Shown here: piece after piece, positions 8,901 through 19,154 of the stretch
Layout: each line of letters opens with the position of its first letter
How positions within the stretch are numbered: position 1 is the first letter of the stretch
Source of the DNA: Candidatus Poribacteria bacterium
GTDB lineage: Bacteria; Poribacteria; WGA-4E; UBA9662
Assembly: GCA_002709695.1 (NCBI GenBank)
Contig: PAQF01000023.1
Coordinates: 1 to 51,756 of the forward strand
DNA: 51,756 nt
Reading direction: 5' to 3'
Translations under genes and position numbers: made by a program
The notes under the pieces: generated by a model
Seen by the model: only the letters and a program-made list of their open reading frames with translations
What the model was told of the DNA's origin: nothing
Database searches by the model: none

Positions 8901-9521
8901 CGTAAGCTCTTACAACTAAACACTTTTCATTCAGAATACAAATAACAGATAAATCCGTATCGGCAAAATACTAGATCATAATCTGAAAATTCAGAAATAT
9001 TTCCTCATAAGACATGACCATGAACTATTAGTTTTAATGTGTCAGTTACGACAGTAATAGAAGTAAACACTTTTATGATTCTGTTACTGTCCTCTTTCCT
9101 ATCGAACGTTTATCTTGAGGCCCCTTATTCTTTCCAAGACAGCACAAACTATCAAGTGATAAAGTTGGACTGAAACAGGCGTTTCCACAGCTACCTTCCT
9201 AACGCCACTTTGGTAAAGTCACGTCAAAACTAAGGCTAGTGAACATAGAACTAAGCATGAAGCTATGCTAATCTGAAGATAGGAAAAAGAGGTTATGAAA
9301 CAGCGATACAAGATTCTCTATATATCATTTGGAGTAGGATTGGTAACAACTAGGTATGGGGCTGAACTCTTTGGTGAATGGGGATATAGATGCTAGAATG
9401 TTATTTAAGGTAAAAAGTCATATAAATTACTAGATATTTCGCATTCGTTGGTTATCAGTTAAGAATTATAAAGATTTAGGTATATTGTTTTCCTAATAGA
9501 ACACAGGAGTTTCCCCATAGC
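8901..9521. other. Intergenic region; a 33-codon frame only
   Basis: No gene is supported. A 33-codon frame at 9295-9396 has a fair ribosome binding site (AAAGAGGTT) and encodes MKQRYKILYISFGVGLVT plus 15 more residues. It might be the start of a lost secreted protein, or chance. A small perfect inverted repeat (GTAAG, 2-base loop, CTTAC) lies at 8902-8913 directly after the oxidase stop. Confidence 0.4.
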
Positions 9522-11525
9522 ATGGAACCTTTTCCTTCTTCATTTTCATCAGAGCAAAAGGACACAGATCACCAGCTTTTATTAAAAGGTACAAACGTGA
9601 CACCGCATATGGTTGCTAAATCGATGCGATATCATCACGATCCAGAACCTGCCTCCGGAGCCCGAGTTCAACTTTTCTTGTACAATAATGGTTCGGAATC
9701 TCTAGCTATAACCAATCAAACCCGTGTTTGTTTCGAGGGGAAATTCGCTCAAGATTTATTGGCACAAAATATTTGGGCTTGGCATGACACCCCATCAGCA
9801 CGGAGCAACCCAGACCTTCTCGCTTCAAGCCATCTGACTGTTTGGACTTTTAATAGCCGAAATTCCACTTTTGGTGCCAACGGAGAATTTGACATGGAAA
9901 TCGGTCCTGAAAACAAACCATGGTTTTCGGACAAGTTGAGTCTTACACCGCCTAAATGCTGGCTTTCAGCCGTTACCTTTTTGGCCCCAGAAGGTAAAAT
10001 CCATCCTGACAGACTGATCATTCATATAGCAAACACATCTAGCAAAGCTGTTAAGATCACTTCCTGTCGGCTTTGGTTAGCTACGGCCCCCGAAACCCCT
10101 TATATACTGTCATTACAAAAAACATTTAAACCTATAAAACTGTTTAACCATCAAGATATGATACCTGTAGAAGAGCGCAGCGGCTTCATAGTCGAAACTG
10201 ATCCACTGCCACTAACATACACAGCTGTAGAGATTATTGTTACACCTGTTGATGGTACACCTTATTCTATCTGGGCTTATTTACGCATCAAGGTAGAATG
10301 CTTTGATATTTCAGGTGGTTGGGTAAATAGTTCTGAAAATCATCTCCAGAATGAAAGTTTTCTCAAAACACTTAAGCGACTTTATATTAATACTTCACAC
10401 AACTCTCTTGTACCCGGATATAGTGATACTAATTTGTATGAAAAGTATCCTTTGAAGTACTTTGGTGGGTTACGGCCTTTTGAGGTTTACGATACCGATG
10501 CAATGTTACCCAACATCCATGCTGTTGAGTTTCTAGGAGAGCCTCAATATGGAGGAGGAACTCCCGTACCACCACAAGAAGTTTGGGAAGCACTAGCACC
10601 TTATGCCGTTACGCGTTTAGCTACAACCTTAACGCATAGTGAAGAAAGAATCTGGCGCGATTACGCTGGTTTAAGTGACTATCCTCACTATGATGCTTAC
10701 CGTGTCACAGCACCTTCACCCGACGAATGGAAAAAGTACGATCGCTGGAAAGGAGAAAGAATTGGTTGGGGATCACCACTAGAAACCATCGGAGATATGT
10801 GCAGATCACTTAGAGAATTGAATCGCCCAATGCCTTGTGCAATTTGGTCACAGGGACCACACAATTGGTCGGTATATGATCAACGTCAACGAACCACTCC
10901 TACCCCAACAGAAATTCGGATGCAGGCCTATCACGCTATTTCAAGTCGTATAACTTCGTTATACTGGTTTAATCTCAGCCTCAAGTCTTTATGCTCGTGG
11001 CGTGACACTTTAGAGGAGCTTGTACGTATTGGTCGTGAACTTAGACTTATTGACGAGTTTTTATTAGAAGGAGACGCTTACGAGCACAAAAGACTAGCAA
11101 CCATAGCCGGTGACTTAGATTGGGATATTAATTCTGTCTGTGGCGCCAGAGCAGGTCTCCTATTCGCATTGGATTTGAACTACAAACCGGATTTGGAAGA
11201 GCGAATTTTTAAGTTTGACCCTCCTAGAGAAACTGAATGGACATTTGAACTCCCTGCTTACTTGCAGCAGATCAATGATGTTTTTAGAATCGACGCTGAT
11301 GGGATTTATGATGTAAACTGGAATCAAATAGACGGTTCAGTCGAAATTTCTGATCAAGCCAGTCAGGTCATGATTTATATTGCAACCTACAATCCTGAAC
11401 TACGGTTTGATCTAGAAATCAAACATCAAAATCTAGTAAAAGAAGAAGCTATAGCTGGCTTTGACCCTATAGGAAATGACACAGATTTTCATATCTTACA
11501 GAAAATATTTACCTCGACAAATTGA
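9522..11525 (+). CDS. Unknown 667-residue protein, possibly glycoside-hydrolase-like
   Basis: No domain is recognised with certainty. There is no signal peptide. Residues 1-250 look like one or two beta-sandwich modules (VQLFLYNNGSESLAI; DRLIIHIANTSSKAVKITS). Residues about 280-550 look like an alpha/beta barrel typical of glycosidase-type proteins: PNIHAVEFLGEPQYGG, PMPCAIWSQGPHNW and ITSLYWFNLSLK, with aromatic and acidic residues near the ends of likely strands. The C-terminus returns to beta structure. I infer a carbohydrate-active or sugar-binding protein, but no catalytic pair can be named. AGGAG lies 12 bases before the ATG, a rather long spacing. The neighbour on the other strand also looks carbohydrate-related. 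Confidence 0.7.
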   Translation: MEPFPSSFSSEQKDTDHQLLLKGTNVTPHMVAKSMRYHHDPEPASGARVQLFLYNNGSESLAITNQTRVCFEGKFAQDLLAQNIWAWHDTPSARSNPDLLASSHLTVWTFNSRNSTFGANGEFDMEIGPENKPWFSDKLSLTPPKCWLSAVTFLAPEGKIHPDRLIIHIANTSSKAVKITSCRLWLATAPETPYILSLQKTFKPIKLFNHQDMIPVEERSGFIVETDPLPLTYTAVEIIVTPVDGTPYSIWAYLRIKVECFDISGGWVNSSENHLQNESFLKTLKRLYINTSHNSLVPGYSDTNLYEKYPLKYFGGLRPFEVYDTDAMLPNIHAVEFLGEPQYGGGTPVPPQEVWEALAPYAVTRLATTLTHSEERIWRDYAGLSDYPHYDAYRVTAPSPDEWKKYDRWKGERIGWGSPLETIGDMCRSLRELNRPMPCAIWSQGPHNWSVYDQRQRTTPTPTEIRMQAYHAISSRITSLYWFNLSLKSLCSWRDTLEELVRIGRELRLIDEFLLEGDAYEHKRLATIAGDLDWDINSVCGARAGLLFALDLNYKPDLEERIFKFDPPRETEWTFELPAYLQQINDVFRIDADGIYDVNWNQIDGSVEISDQASQVMIYIATYNPELRFDLEIKHQNLVKEEAIAGFDPIGNDTDFHILQKIFTSTN

Positions 11526-11623
11526 CTCCTCTAAAGTACAAAATCAAGTGTCCCTGAAGACTGGGTTACAAATTCCAGGAGTAATCATGTGTTTTCCAAG
11601 ACTATGAACACGGAACATACTAA

Positions 11624-12190
11624 CTACGATAACTGTTTAATCTGGAAGTTCTCAAAACGAATCCAGTGTTCGGCATCCTCCGGCCCATTGTAACATTGAA
11701 TGCTAACTTGGTCGTCGCTCGGCAAGGGCAATTCTCCAGTCGCGGCTGTTTGGAATTCTGTACTGTCTTCAGGGCAATATTGAGCCTCCCATGAATTAAC
11801 AGAGACGACTAAGCGTAATCGAACACTCTCTGTAACCATTGATTGTTTTCCTGGAATGATGTAGAGATCTCCATCAATCAGTTCTTTAACTTCCTTGAAT
11901 ATTGGTTTGCCACTGTTATACCAAGTAATTCCAGCTTGTTCGTATTGCTGAATAGGATAGGTGTGATTGGTGACTGTTACTTCAATGGCAAATGTACCAT
12001 TATTACGGTTAGGTGCTGGGCGAAGTAAGGCATTCTTAACAGTATCTGCTACACCAGGTACAACACGGATTTCCAATCCGTTATTTTGAATGCGCCAATG
12101 ATCCGGATTCTCCCTCAGCCATGACCAACCTTCGTCTAGTTTGTTCTCAAAATTATCTTCAAAGATTATGCTCTCATTGGATGAACTCAT
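11624..12190 (-). CDS. DUF1349-like concanavalin-type beta-sandwich protein
   Basis: 188 residues with no signal peptide. The layout is that of the DUF1349 / GH43 C-terminal beta-xylosidase-like group: an opening FEDNFENKLDEGWSWLRENP, then QQYEQAGITWYNSGK, then VRLRLVVSVNSWEAQY, and a closing HWIRFENFQIKQL. These proteins fold as a concanavalin-A-like sandwich and often bind or trim carbohydrate; the single-domain form may be regulatory or sugar-binding. The ribosome binding site GGAGG lies 7-8 bases before the ATG, so the start is secure. It converges with the unknown 667-residue gene, leaving about 100 bases between their stops. Confidence 0.75.
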   Translation of the reverse strand: MSSSNESIIFEDNFENKLDEGWSWLRENPDHWRIQNNGLEIRVVPGVADTVKNALLRPAPNRNNGTFAIEVTVTNHTYPIQQYEQAGITWYNSGKPIFKEVKELIDGDLYIIPGKQSMVTESVRLRLVVSVNSWEAQYCPEDSTEFQTAATGELPLPSDDQVSIQCYNGPEDAEHWIRFENFQIKQLS

Positions 12191-12534
12191 GCTAACACCT
12201 CCATTTGGTTAAGGGTTTATAACAATCCGGAACTTGGCTCTCTCCTAATAGCAAATATGTTTTCCTACTAATTTTATAAAAACAAAAAACTGCGCTATTA
12301 TTAGTTGCGTTTTCTCGGATTGAAAGCCCTTTGCTGACAATAAAAACTCTTTTAAATTAAAAAGTCAATAAGTATACATTCTAAGCTATTGTTTTAAACA
12401 ATTTTCGAAGTGTATCACGAAATGCATAATTGATCAAAATAATGTTATTATATTTATAAGCTTCAAGTACGTGATTATGTCATGGCTAAGGCAATTGGAA
12501 GTACACGGCTAAATATTTTGAAATTTGGGATATC
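12191..12534. other. A+T-rich divergent intergenic region
   Basis: 344 bases between the DUF1349-like gene (leftward) and the VWA gene (rightward). It must hold both promoters. It is strongly A+T-rich with several TATAAT-like hexamers, too many to choose one. No gene, hairpin or repeat stands out. Confidence 0.5.
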
Positions 12535-13743
12535 GTGTTGGAGACCGTAATTTCGGATCGATTATCAGAGAAGGAACGTGAAAAGAAGAAACGAAAATCG
12601 GCGATTCTTCTCTCTCTCATTGCCCACCTTTTTGTGTTAAATGTTATCGTATTTTTACCACATAAAAGTCATATTGGAGATGATAACTTTATAAAAATTG
12701 ACTGGATGCAGGAAGTTCCGAAGGAGCGCCTTCGAAGAATGAATGTGAAACCAAAAGTTAAACCGGAAAGGGTTCTTAAACCAGATCAACTACTTGCTCG
12801 TACCGCGAAACTAAAAAAAGCAGAAACTCCTAAAAACAAACTAACTGAAGTAAAAAAATTGGAAGAAAGGCTTCTCCTAAAAAATGCAGATCAAGCAAGG
12901 CTAAGCGAGGAAATCCCCGATTTAATGACAGATGCAAAGTTGAAGGATGCAGAAGCTTCAAATCTCAGCCGACTTGTCACACGAAATCCCGCTGTTGGTG
13001 GTCGAGGCAAAGTGACTGGACGGGATCGTATTAAAGGGCAGCGCTCAGGCATGGATATCGTTGATTCATATGGCGATTCAGAAGAAGGATTGCTAGGTGG
13101 AGGTGGAAATCCTGGTGTTGCTGACCCTCTTGGTATCATCGATTTTCTTGGTGAATTTGGAGGGCCACAAGACGTTGTTTTTTGTTTAGATATCTCAGCG
13201 AGTATGCAGGCAGCAGGCTTGCAAAAACTCGAAATTGCGATTAGTTCTATTAAGGATTCTATGTTGGCACTCGGTGAAGACGATAATTTTAATATTGTCA
13301 CATTTCATGCTGTTGCACAGTCTCGGCATAAAACCATGAAACCAGCTAATATGGATGAGATCATGCGCGCGATGAACTATCTCGATAGGTATACACCTGA
13401 GCGGATTAACCGAAATTTAGGCACAAATGTCTTAGGGGCCATTGAAAAATCGTTCGAATCTAATCCAACTATTATAGTTCTAATTACTGATGGGTTACCA
13501 CAGGCACCCAAGGGAATGGAGCAAGCTTTTGAAACTACTCCCCCAAAAATACTTGAAGAAGTCAAGCTAAAAAATGTTAACCAAACGAAAATATTTGTTG
13601 TAGGATTGGAAATAGACCTCAGAAACGCAGACGCGGAGAGACTCGGTTTTTTTGAGAAACTGGCAGGTGAAACTGGAGGACGTTTCAAGATGATCAGCAG
13701 CGAAAAGTTGGTACGGAACCCTCTTCCTATAGAACCAGAGTAA
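12535..13743 (+). CDS. Membrane-anchored von Willebrand factor A protein
   Basis: 402 residues, starting at GTG 12535. Residues about 23-42 form one transmembrane helix (AILLSLIAHLFVLNVIVFLP) after a very basic N-terminus, as in TonB-like or energy-transducing anchors. Residues about 50-130 are charged and Lys/Glu-rich, likely an extended or coiled stalk. A Gly-rich linker follows (LLGGGGNPG). The VWA domain runs from about 210 to the end, with the MIDAS metal site visible as DISAS, the Thr in LGTNVLGA, and Asp in ITDG. VWA domains bind protein partners through a divalent metal. Only 30 bases separate it from the following protease gene, so the two likely form an operon and may meet at the envelope. 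Confidence 0.8.
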   Translation: MLETVISDRLSEKEREKKKRKSAILLSLIAHLFVLNVIVFLPHKSHIGDDNFIKIDWMQEVPKERLRRMNVKPKVKPERVLKPDQLLARTAKLKKAETPKNKLTEVKKLEERLLLKNADQARLSEEIPDLMTDAKLKDAEASNLSRLVTRNPAVGGRGKVTGRDRIKGQRSGMDIVDSYGDSEEGLLGGGGNPGVADPLGIIDFLGEFGGPQDVVFCLDISASMQAAGLQKLEIAISSIKDSMLALGEDDNFNIVTFHAVAQSRHKTMKPANMDEIMRAMNYLDRYTPERINRNLGTNVLGAIEKSFESNPTIIVLITDGLPQAPKGMEQAFETTPPKILEEVKLKNVNQTKIFVVGLEIDLRNADAERLGFFEKLAGETGGRFKMISSEKLVRNPLPIEPE

Positions 13744-13773
13744 GTTGTTAGTAAATACCCAACCTAAATTGAG

Positions 13774-16700
13774 ATGAAAAAACTGTTAATTAATACCCTG
13801 CTTTTGACTGTTTTATGGCTTGTTTTAGATAACCAAGTTATAGCTGGAACCCAAATCCAAGTTGGTAGTATCAAAGATTTCTATACACACATTCCTGAGA
13901 ACAAGATTCAAGCTACTTGCATTGCAATTGGTAAAAATGTCTACCTCTATGTTGAGAATTCGGTTAAAAATCTGATTACCGACTTAGAAGCCGCAGAAAT
14001 CGTAACAGAATTCCACGAAAAAATTTATCCTAAGATACACCAGTGGATTGGCGAAGAACCGCGCCCCGGTCTAGATCGCGATTCACGTTTTACATTATTA
14101 TTACATGATGTTGGCAACGATAAATCGGGTCGTGATTACGGGGGCTATTTTTCATCGACAGATCAGAATCCGTTAGCTCCAAATAGTAATCGTGGTGAAA
14201 TTCTTTTTATGGATATTTATACTTACCTACAGCGTGGGAAGAGGACGTTTTATGTCAGCTTAGCCCATGAGATAACACATCTAGTTAATTGGTATCAGAA
14301 CGGTGGACACACAGATGAAATCTGGCTTGAAGAAGGAATGGCATCTTTTGCCGAATACGCTATCTATGGTAATATGCACCAAATTTTCATTGAGGGGTAT
14401 CTTAAGGATCCGACCGTCTCGTTGACAGAAGCTAACACGCAGAATGTTCGGTATGGAGCTGGTTTTATGTTTCTGCTGTATGCATATGAAAATTATGGGG
14501 GCAGAGAGTTCATCAAAGAGTTGGTTCGTCAAGATCAACTTGGTATGGCTGGAGTAGAAGCAACATTAGAAACACTAGGGCGGCGGGAAAAAGCTATGGA
14601 TATCTTTCAAAATTGGATGGTGGCAAACCTTTTCAACGATCGATCTAAAGGCTCGCTGTTTGGTTACCGAGATTTACATGAACGTTACAAGGTTACTGCA
14701 CCGATTCCTGAAGTAACGAATTATCCAAAAGAGGGGATAGGGAGTGTAAAGAGCTTTGGGGCCTCATATATGCGATTAAGTAATTTACCTGAGCAACTTG
14801 AGATCGCTTTGGATGGCAAGGCATCCAATCATCTTTATGCGCAACTGGTGATTTCCTACAATAGTGGTCATGTTTCGATAGAAAAGTTTACCTTCGATAT
14901 GGATGATGACGCAAAACTGGAGATGAAAGACCTACTTTCCATTGAGCAACTTATCTTAATTGTTACTTCAACTATTGATCAAGATTTTCGCTATAGTTTC
15001 ACTGCGATTGGTGATTCACCGGTTGATGTTGGTGTCCCTCGGTCCAATCGTTTGCTCATGCCGTCTGGTCAAATTACTCAAAAAGACACAGAAAATATAT
15101 TTCAACCAAGTCACCTGCACAAAAACATTTCCTATCGGCTTAAACCTACCCAACGACTTCGGTTGACCAGTAATTATCAGGATTTGTCTGTTATTGGGGA
15201 CCTCTTGTATGCAGCAAGCGGCTGGGGAATCGAAGTGTTTAATGTATCTAAACAGTTTAATCGTATTGCTGAACTTTCTACTCCAGGGTATGCACAGGGC
15301 ATCCGAATCAAAGGCGATCTCGCCTATGTAGCGGACGGAACTGCAGGGGTGCAAATAATCTCTATTGAACGACCGGAATTTCCACAGATTGTCCATACAG
15401 TTGATAAATTTAAAAATGTCGGTCAGGTGGAAGTCGTGGATAATAGAGTATACGTCGTAGATATTGAACGGGGACTACATATTTACGACCTCGACGCTTT
15501 TCGCCAAAGACCTGCACCACTGATGATTGGTTATTATCCAACAAGAGGTGAGGCGTTTCATGTTGATATCTATAATGGGAAGATCTATCTCAGTGATGGA
15601 AGTGGTATTCACACGCTCAGTCTTGGTCGTGCGACTGTTCCGGTCATAATGGGAACAATGCCAATCTTGGGATATGATTTTCAGCTGCTAGACGGTTATG
15701 CTTATATAGTCGGAGGTGGGTTAAAGATTGCGAATATTGGCAATCCTCAGAAGCCAAAAGTTATTTCAACGATGGGCACTTCGGGAATTGCAACATCTAT
15801 TAAGATTCAAGATGGATATGGTTACATTGCTGGGCAGCAAGGAGGTCTAGTAATTGCTGACATTAGTGATAAAAACCGGCCGAAAATCATTGCCAGACAA
15901 CGGACAGTAGGAACTACAGTTGACGTCGTCCGCAATGAGAATAGGGTTTACTTAGCAAACGGACTAGACGGCCTGCAAATTGTAGACGTAACTAATTTGC
16001 ACCAGCCAAAATGGGTTGAGCATTTTAAGGGTTCAGGAAAACCCACGGATTTCTATGTAGAGAATGAAAAAATTTATGTCACCACAGAATCAAGTTTAAA
16101 AGTAATTAACAAACAAAACAAGGCAATCCATCTAGATATTGAAGTTGGCATTAGTGTCTCAGCCAAAGACGATCATGCCTATGTGGCAGTCGGTAAATCT
16201 GGAATTATTGTCTATGATCTGAGGAATCTACAGCGACCTATTGAAATTACTCGGATACCAACTCCCTTGCCTGCTATTAACATCCAGATTAATGAAGATT
16301 TGCTCTACATCTGTGCAGGAGACATCATAATCCTGGATATCTCATCTCCTCAAAATATCCGTCGTATTGGCAAGATTCGGATGAGTGGTACTGCTTACCG
16401 TTTAGCATTTGAAGATGATCTTGTCTATGTTGCCGCACTGACCGATGGAGTGCGGGTTTTCAATGTTCTGAACCCAGCTAATCCTCGACCAATTTCAGGA
16501 TATCAAATGGATGGCAACGCACTCGGTGTTGCTGTAAAAAGTAGTAAAGCATATATCTTGGACAGTGATATTGGAGTTCGGGTCGTTGATTTCTCGAATT
16601 TGGGCCAGCCTACAGATATCATCACCTATGAAACAGAAAAATTACCTGTTGCTGTTGCCGTTCGCGGCGATTATGTTTATGTGTTGGATCAAGAAAGTGT

Positions 16701-17196
16701 TGCGCTCATTGATATACGAACGGGCGAAAAAATCCCACAGGATAAGGATCTGATTTTTCCTTCTGATTTAATGATTGTTGGCGATACACTCCACATTTTG
16801 GATCTGTATGAATTACAAGTATTTCAAATCAACGAATCAATTTTTTCACTTCCAGTAGAAGATGGGATGTATAGCAAAAACACACCAGAAGATCTTAACC
16901 CGTACCAAAATTGGCTAGGTCAAAACTTTCCCAACCCGTTTAATCCTGAGACTTGGATTCCATTTGAGCTTGAAGACAGTGGTGAGGTGGTGATTTCAAT
17001 CTACGACCTGAATGGCTCGTTAATCCGCCAAATTCAACTTGGTGAATTATCTGCAGGAAAGTATTTGACTAAGGATAAGGCTGCTTACTGGAATGGTCGA
17101 AACCAAATTGGTGAACACGTCTCCAACGGCTTATACTTCTACCAGTTAGAAACAGGAAAGTTCCAGCAAACCGAAAAACTAGTCGTGATTCAGTAA
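13774..17196 (+). CDS. Secreted zinc metalloprotease with LVIVD beta-propeller and FlgD-like C-terminal sorting domain
   Basis: 1140 residues. A signal peptide (LLINTLLLTVLWLVLDNQVIAG) leads into a peptidase domain with HEITH (His165, Glu166, His169) and the third ligand candidate Glu186/187 in IWLEEGMASF. This spacing resembles the M30/M6-type gluzincins. From about 460 to 1020 the chain is a series of LVIVD-type repeats, each with a YVA..GGL.I.DI..P pattern, predicted to form one or two beta-propellers. The last 95 residues (QNFPNPFNPETWIPFEL to the end) are a FlgD_ig-like domain, used for surface sorting in several Gram-negative lineages. It probably acts on extracellular protein and is displayed on or released from the surface. 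The partner VWA gene lies just upstream. Confidence 0.88.
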   Translation: MKKLLINTLLLTVLWLVLDNQVIAGTQIQVGSIKDFYTHIPENKIQATCIAIGKNVYLYVENSVKNLITDLEAAEIVTEFHEKIYPKIHQWIGEEPRPGLDRDSRFTLLLHDVGNDKSGRDYGGYFSSTDQNPLAPNSNRGEILFMDIYTYLQRGKRTFYVSLAHEITHLVNWYQNGGHTDEIWLEEGMASFAEYAIYGNMHQIFIEGYLKDPTVSLTEANTQNVRYGAGFMFLLYAYENYGGREFIKELVRQDQLGMAGVEATLETLGRREKAMDIFQNWMVANLFNDRSKGSLFGYRDLHERYKVTAPIPEVTNYPKEGIGSVKSFGASYMRLSNLPEQLEIALDGKASNHLYAQLVISYNSGHVSIEKFTFDMDDDAKLEMKDLLSIEQLILIVTSTIDQDFRYSFTAIGDSPVDVGVPRSNRLLMPSGQITQKDTENIFQPSHLHKNISYRLKPTQRLRLTSNYQDLSVIGDLLYAASGWGIEVFNVSKQFNRIAELSTPGYAQGIRIKGDLAYVADGTAGVQIISIERPEFPQIVHTVDKFKNVGQVEVVDNRVYVVDIERGLHIYDLDAFRQRPAPLMIGYYPTRGEAFHVDIYNGKIYLSDGSGIHTLSLGRATVPVIMGTMPILGYDFQLLDGYAYIVGGGLKIANIGNPQKPKVISTMGTSGIATSIKIQDGYGYIAGQQGGLVIADISDKNRPKIIARQRTVGTTVDVVRNENRVYLANGLDGLQIVDVTNLHQPKWVEHFKGSGKPTDFYVENEKIYVTTESSLKVINKQNKAIHLDIEVGISVSAKDDHAYVAVGKSGIIVYDLRNLQRPIEITRIPTPLPAINIQINEDLLYICAGDIIILDISSPQNIRRIGKIRMSGTAYRLAFEDDLVYVAALTDGVRVFNVLNPANPRPISGYQMDGNALGVAVKSSKAYILDSDIGVRVVDFSNLGQPTDIITYETEKLPVAVAVRGDYVYVLDQESVALIDIRTGEKIPQDKDLIFPSDLMIVGDTLHILDLYELQVFQINESIFSLPVEDGMYSKNTPEDLNPYQNWLGQNFPNPFNPETWIPFELEDSGEVVISIYDLNGSLIRQIQLGELSAGKYLTKDKAAYWNGRNQIGEHVSNGLYFYQLETGKFQQTEKLVVIQ

Positions 17197-17288
17197 CCTG
17201 CTGATTGTTTTCGCAATTATGGTTGAACCATATTGCTGAGTTTGCTATCATCAGAAAAAGATAATAATGATAAAAGGAATCGTCAATA

Positions 17289-19142
17289 GTGGAAAATATT
17301 CCTAAATTCGAAGCTGTTCAAAAAGTGGAACCACCGGCTTGGGCTCTGTGGGAACGGAGAATTATTGATATTTGCAACCAAGTTGGTGTAGCGTTTGTTG
17401 AGCATTATACTCATCCAGATGGCACTTTGATTTGGCGCGACAATTGGCCAGGTATGGACGGTTCAGATGATGCTTATGAAAGTTTCTGGACTTTCCCATT
17501 ATTCTATTTATTGGGTGGCAGTGAAAAAATCCATTATTTAGCTCGTAAAGAATGGGATGCAATCACTTGGCAGTTCACTGAATACGGGCAGGTCTATCGA
17601 GAATTCGATGCCTACTATGATTGGATGCACCATGGGGAAAGCTATAGTTATCTCTATTATTTGGGATTGTGCGATCCAAATGTTTTCAAAGACCGGCAGC
17701 GTGCACTTCGCTTTGCTGGGTTCTATATTGGTGAAGACAAAGAAGCGCAAAACTATGATTCGAAGCTGAAACTTATTCGATCACCTATCAACGGCAGCCG
17801 AGGACCTCGACACGAAATGTCTCCGGAAGATTGGTCAACCCACCGTGATGTATTAGCGAACTACCCGGTTCCGTTTGAAGATATTCCAGGGATTGACACC
17901 CCCACAGCAGACTGGAACGACGATAAAATTTTTGAACGTATCTTAGATCTGCTTAATCGCCGTATGGCCAAGGGAGACATCCCATTGAACCTAACGGCAA
18001 CCAGTATGATCGTACATGCTTACTCATATAACGGCGAACAAAAGTATAAGAATTGGGTAATCGATTACATTAATGCTTGGCACAAACGAACAAGAGAAAA
18101 CCATGGAATCATGCCTGATAACGTAGGGTTATCAGGGGAAATTGGCGAATACATGGACGGAAAATGGTGGGGAGGATATTACGGTTGGCGGTGGCCACAC
18201 GGTGCTATGAACCTCTTAGAATCTACCATTATCGCTGGTTTGAATGCTATGTTGTTGACTGGAGACGAAGACTTTTTGGACCTTGCTCGGTCGCAGCAAG
18301 ATTTGTTGTGGTCAATGGGACGGGAAGAAAATGGTAATTGGGTTGTTCCTTTCAAACATTTGGATTCAGGTTGGTCAGGATATGGTGCGATGTCGTCTAA
18401 TTTCCCTCTTCAGTTGTGGAATGCCTCACAATCTGAGGCTGATCTTGACCGAATCTTACGCTTAGGCGATCCAGATAAATTGGATGGTGATCTCAACGGT
18501 CGAGATTCAAATGGTGCTTGGTTTCGTTATGTTAATGGTGATTTCTCGGAATTTCCAGAAAGAGCTCTTGAATCTGATTACCAAGAAATTTGTCGGCGTT
18601 TAGACATGATCGATAACGATAATACTGACCCCACAACTTGGGATGTCCACCACTGGCAGGCTAGAAACCCAGTAGTACCTAAAGCACTTGCACAATTGAC
18701 TACAGGAGGGCCATCTGCCATATACCATGGTGGCTTATTGAACTGTCGAGTTCGGCATTTCGATCTAGATCAGCGAAGATCTGGGTTGCCAGCAGATGTA
18801 GCAGCGTTAGTCGAATCGGTTTTTAAAGACGGTTTCCAACTCCAGTTAATTAATCTGAATTCGACCGAATCCAGAAACATCATTTCCTTAGCAGGTGCGT
18901 TTGGTGAACATCAATTCTCGGAAGTTGAGGTTGTTGATACCGGTGTTAATACACTCGTTGATTCGAAATGTATTCAGGTACAACTTATGCCTCGATCAGG
19001 TATTACACTGCGCTTAAAAACTAAGAGATACGTTAACCAACCCACCTATGATTTCCCTTGGCCTGTTGATAGCCGACCTATGGCACCAATCCAATTACGG
19101 ACACCTGAAATTGATCCAGGGAGTGTCCCTGTAGGAGGATAA
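17289..19142 (+). CDS. Unknown 617-residue protein, probable (alpha/alpha) barrel enzyme
   Basis: The start is GTG 17289 with AAAGGAA about 8-10 bases upstream. No signal peptide and no named family is recognised. The chain is rich in aromatic and paired acidic residues in helices: DAYESFWTFPLFYLLGG, HHGESYSYLYYLGL, WWGGYYGWRWPHGAMN and SMGREENGNWVVPF. This is typical of six-hairpin (alpha/alpha) toroid enzymes acting on sugars or small lipids. The C-terminal 120 residues look beta-rich. It is the first gene of a tight run with a 128-residue unknown and three PhyH oxygenases (12-base gap to the next gene), so its substrate may be the molecule the oxygenases modify. That link is inference. Confidence 0.7.
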   Translation: MENIPKFEAVQKVEPPAWALWERRIIDICNQVGVAFVEHYTHPDGTLIWRDNWPGMDGSDDAYESFWTFPLFYLLGGSEKIHYLARKEWDAITWQFTEYGQVYREFDAYYDWMHHGESYSYLYYLGLCDPNVFKDRQRALRFAGFYIGEDKEAQNYDSKLKLIRSPINGSRGPRHEMSPEDWSTHRDVLANYPVPFEDIPGIDTPTADWNDDKIFERILDLLNRRMAKGDIPLNLTATSMIVHAYSYNGEQKYKNWVIDYINAWHKRTRENHGIMPDNVGLSGEIGEYMDGKWWGGYYGWRWPHGAMNLLESTIIAGLNAMLLTGDEDFLDLARSQQDLLWSMGREENGNWVVPFKHLDSGWSGYGAMSSNFPLQLWNASQSEADLDRILRLGDPDKLDGDLNGRDSNGAWFRYVNGDFSEFPERALESDYQEICRRLDMIDNDNTDPTTWDVHHWQARNPVVPKALAQLTTGGPSAIYHGGLLNCRVRHFDLDQRRSGLPADVAALVESVFKDGFQLQLINLNSTESRNIISLAGAFGEHQFSEVEVVDTGVNTLVDSKCIQVQLMPRSGITLRLKTKRYVNQPTYDFPWPVDSRPMAPIQLRTPEIDPGSVPVGG

Positions 19143-19154
19143 ATAGTATAAATC

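Noticed and set aside
8902-8913. Inverted repeat GTAAGCTCTTAC after the oxidase stop
   Set aside because: Five-base stem, two-base loop, no T tract; likely chance.
9295-9396. 33-codon frame with a fair ribosome binding site
   Set aside because: Too short and without a recognisable family; kept only as a note.
17218-17232. Perfect inverted repeat TATGGTTGAACCATA after the protease stop
   Set aside because: The loop would be one base and there is no T run, so it is not a convincing terminator.
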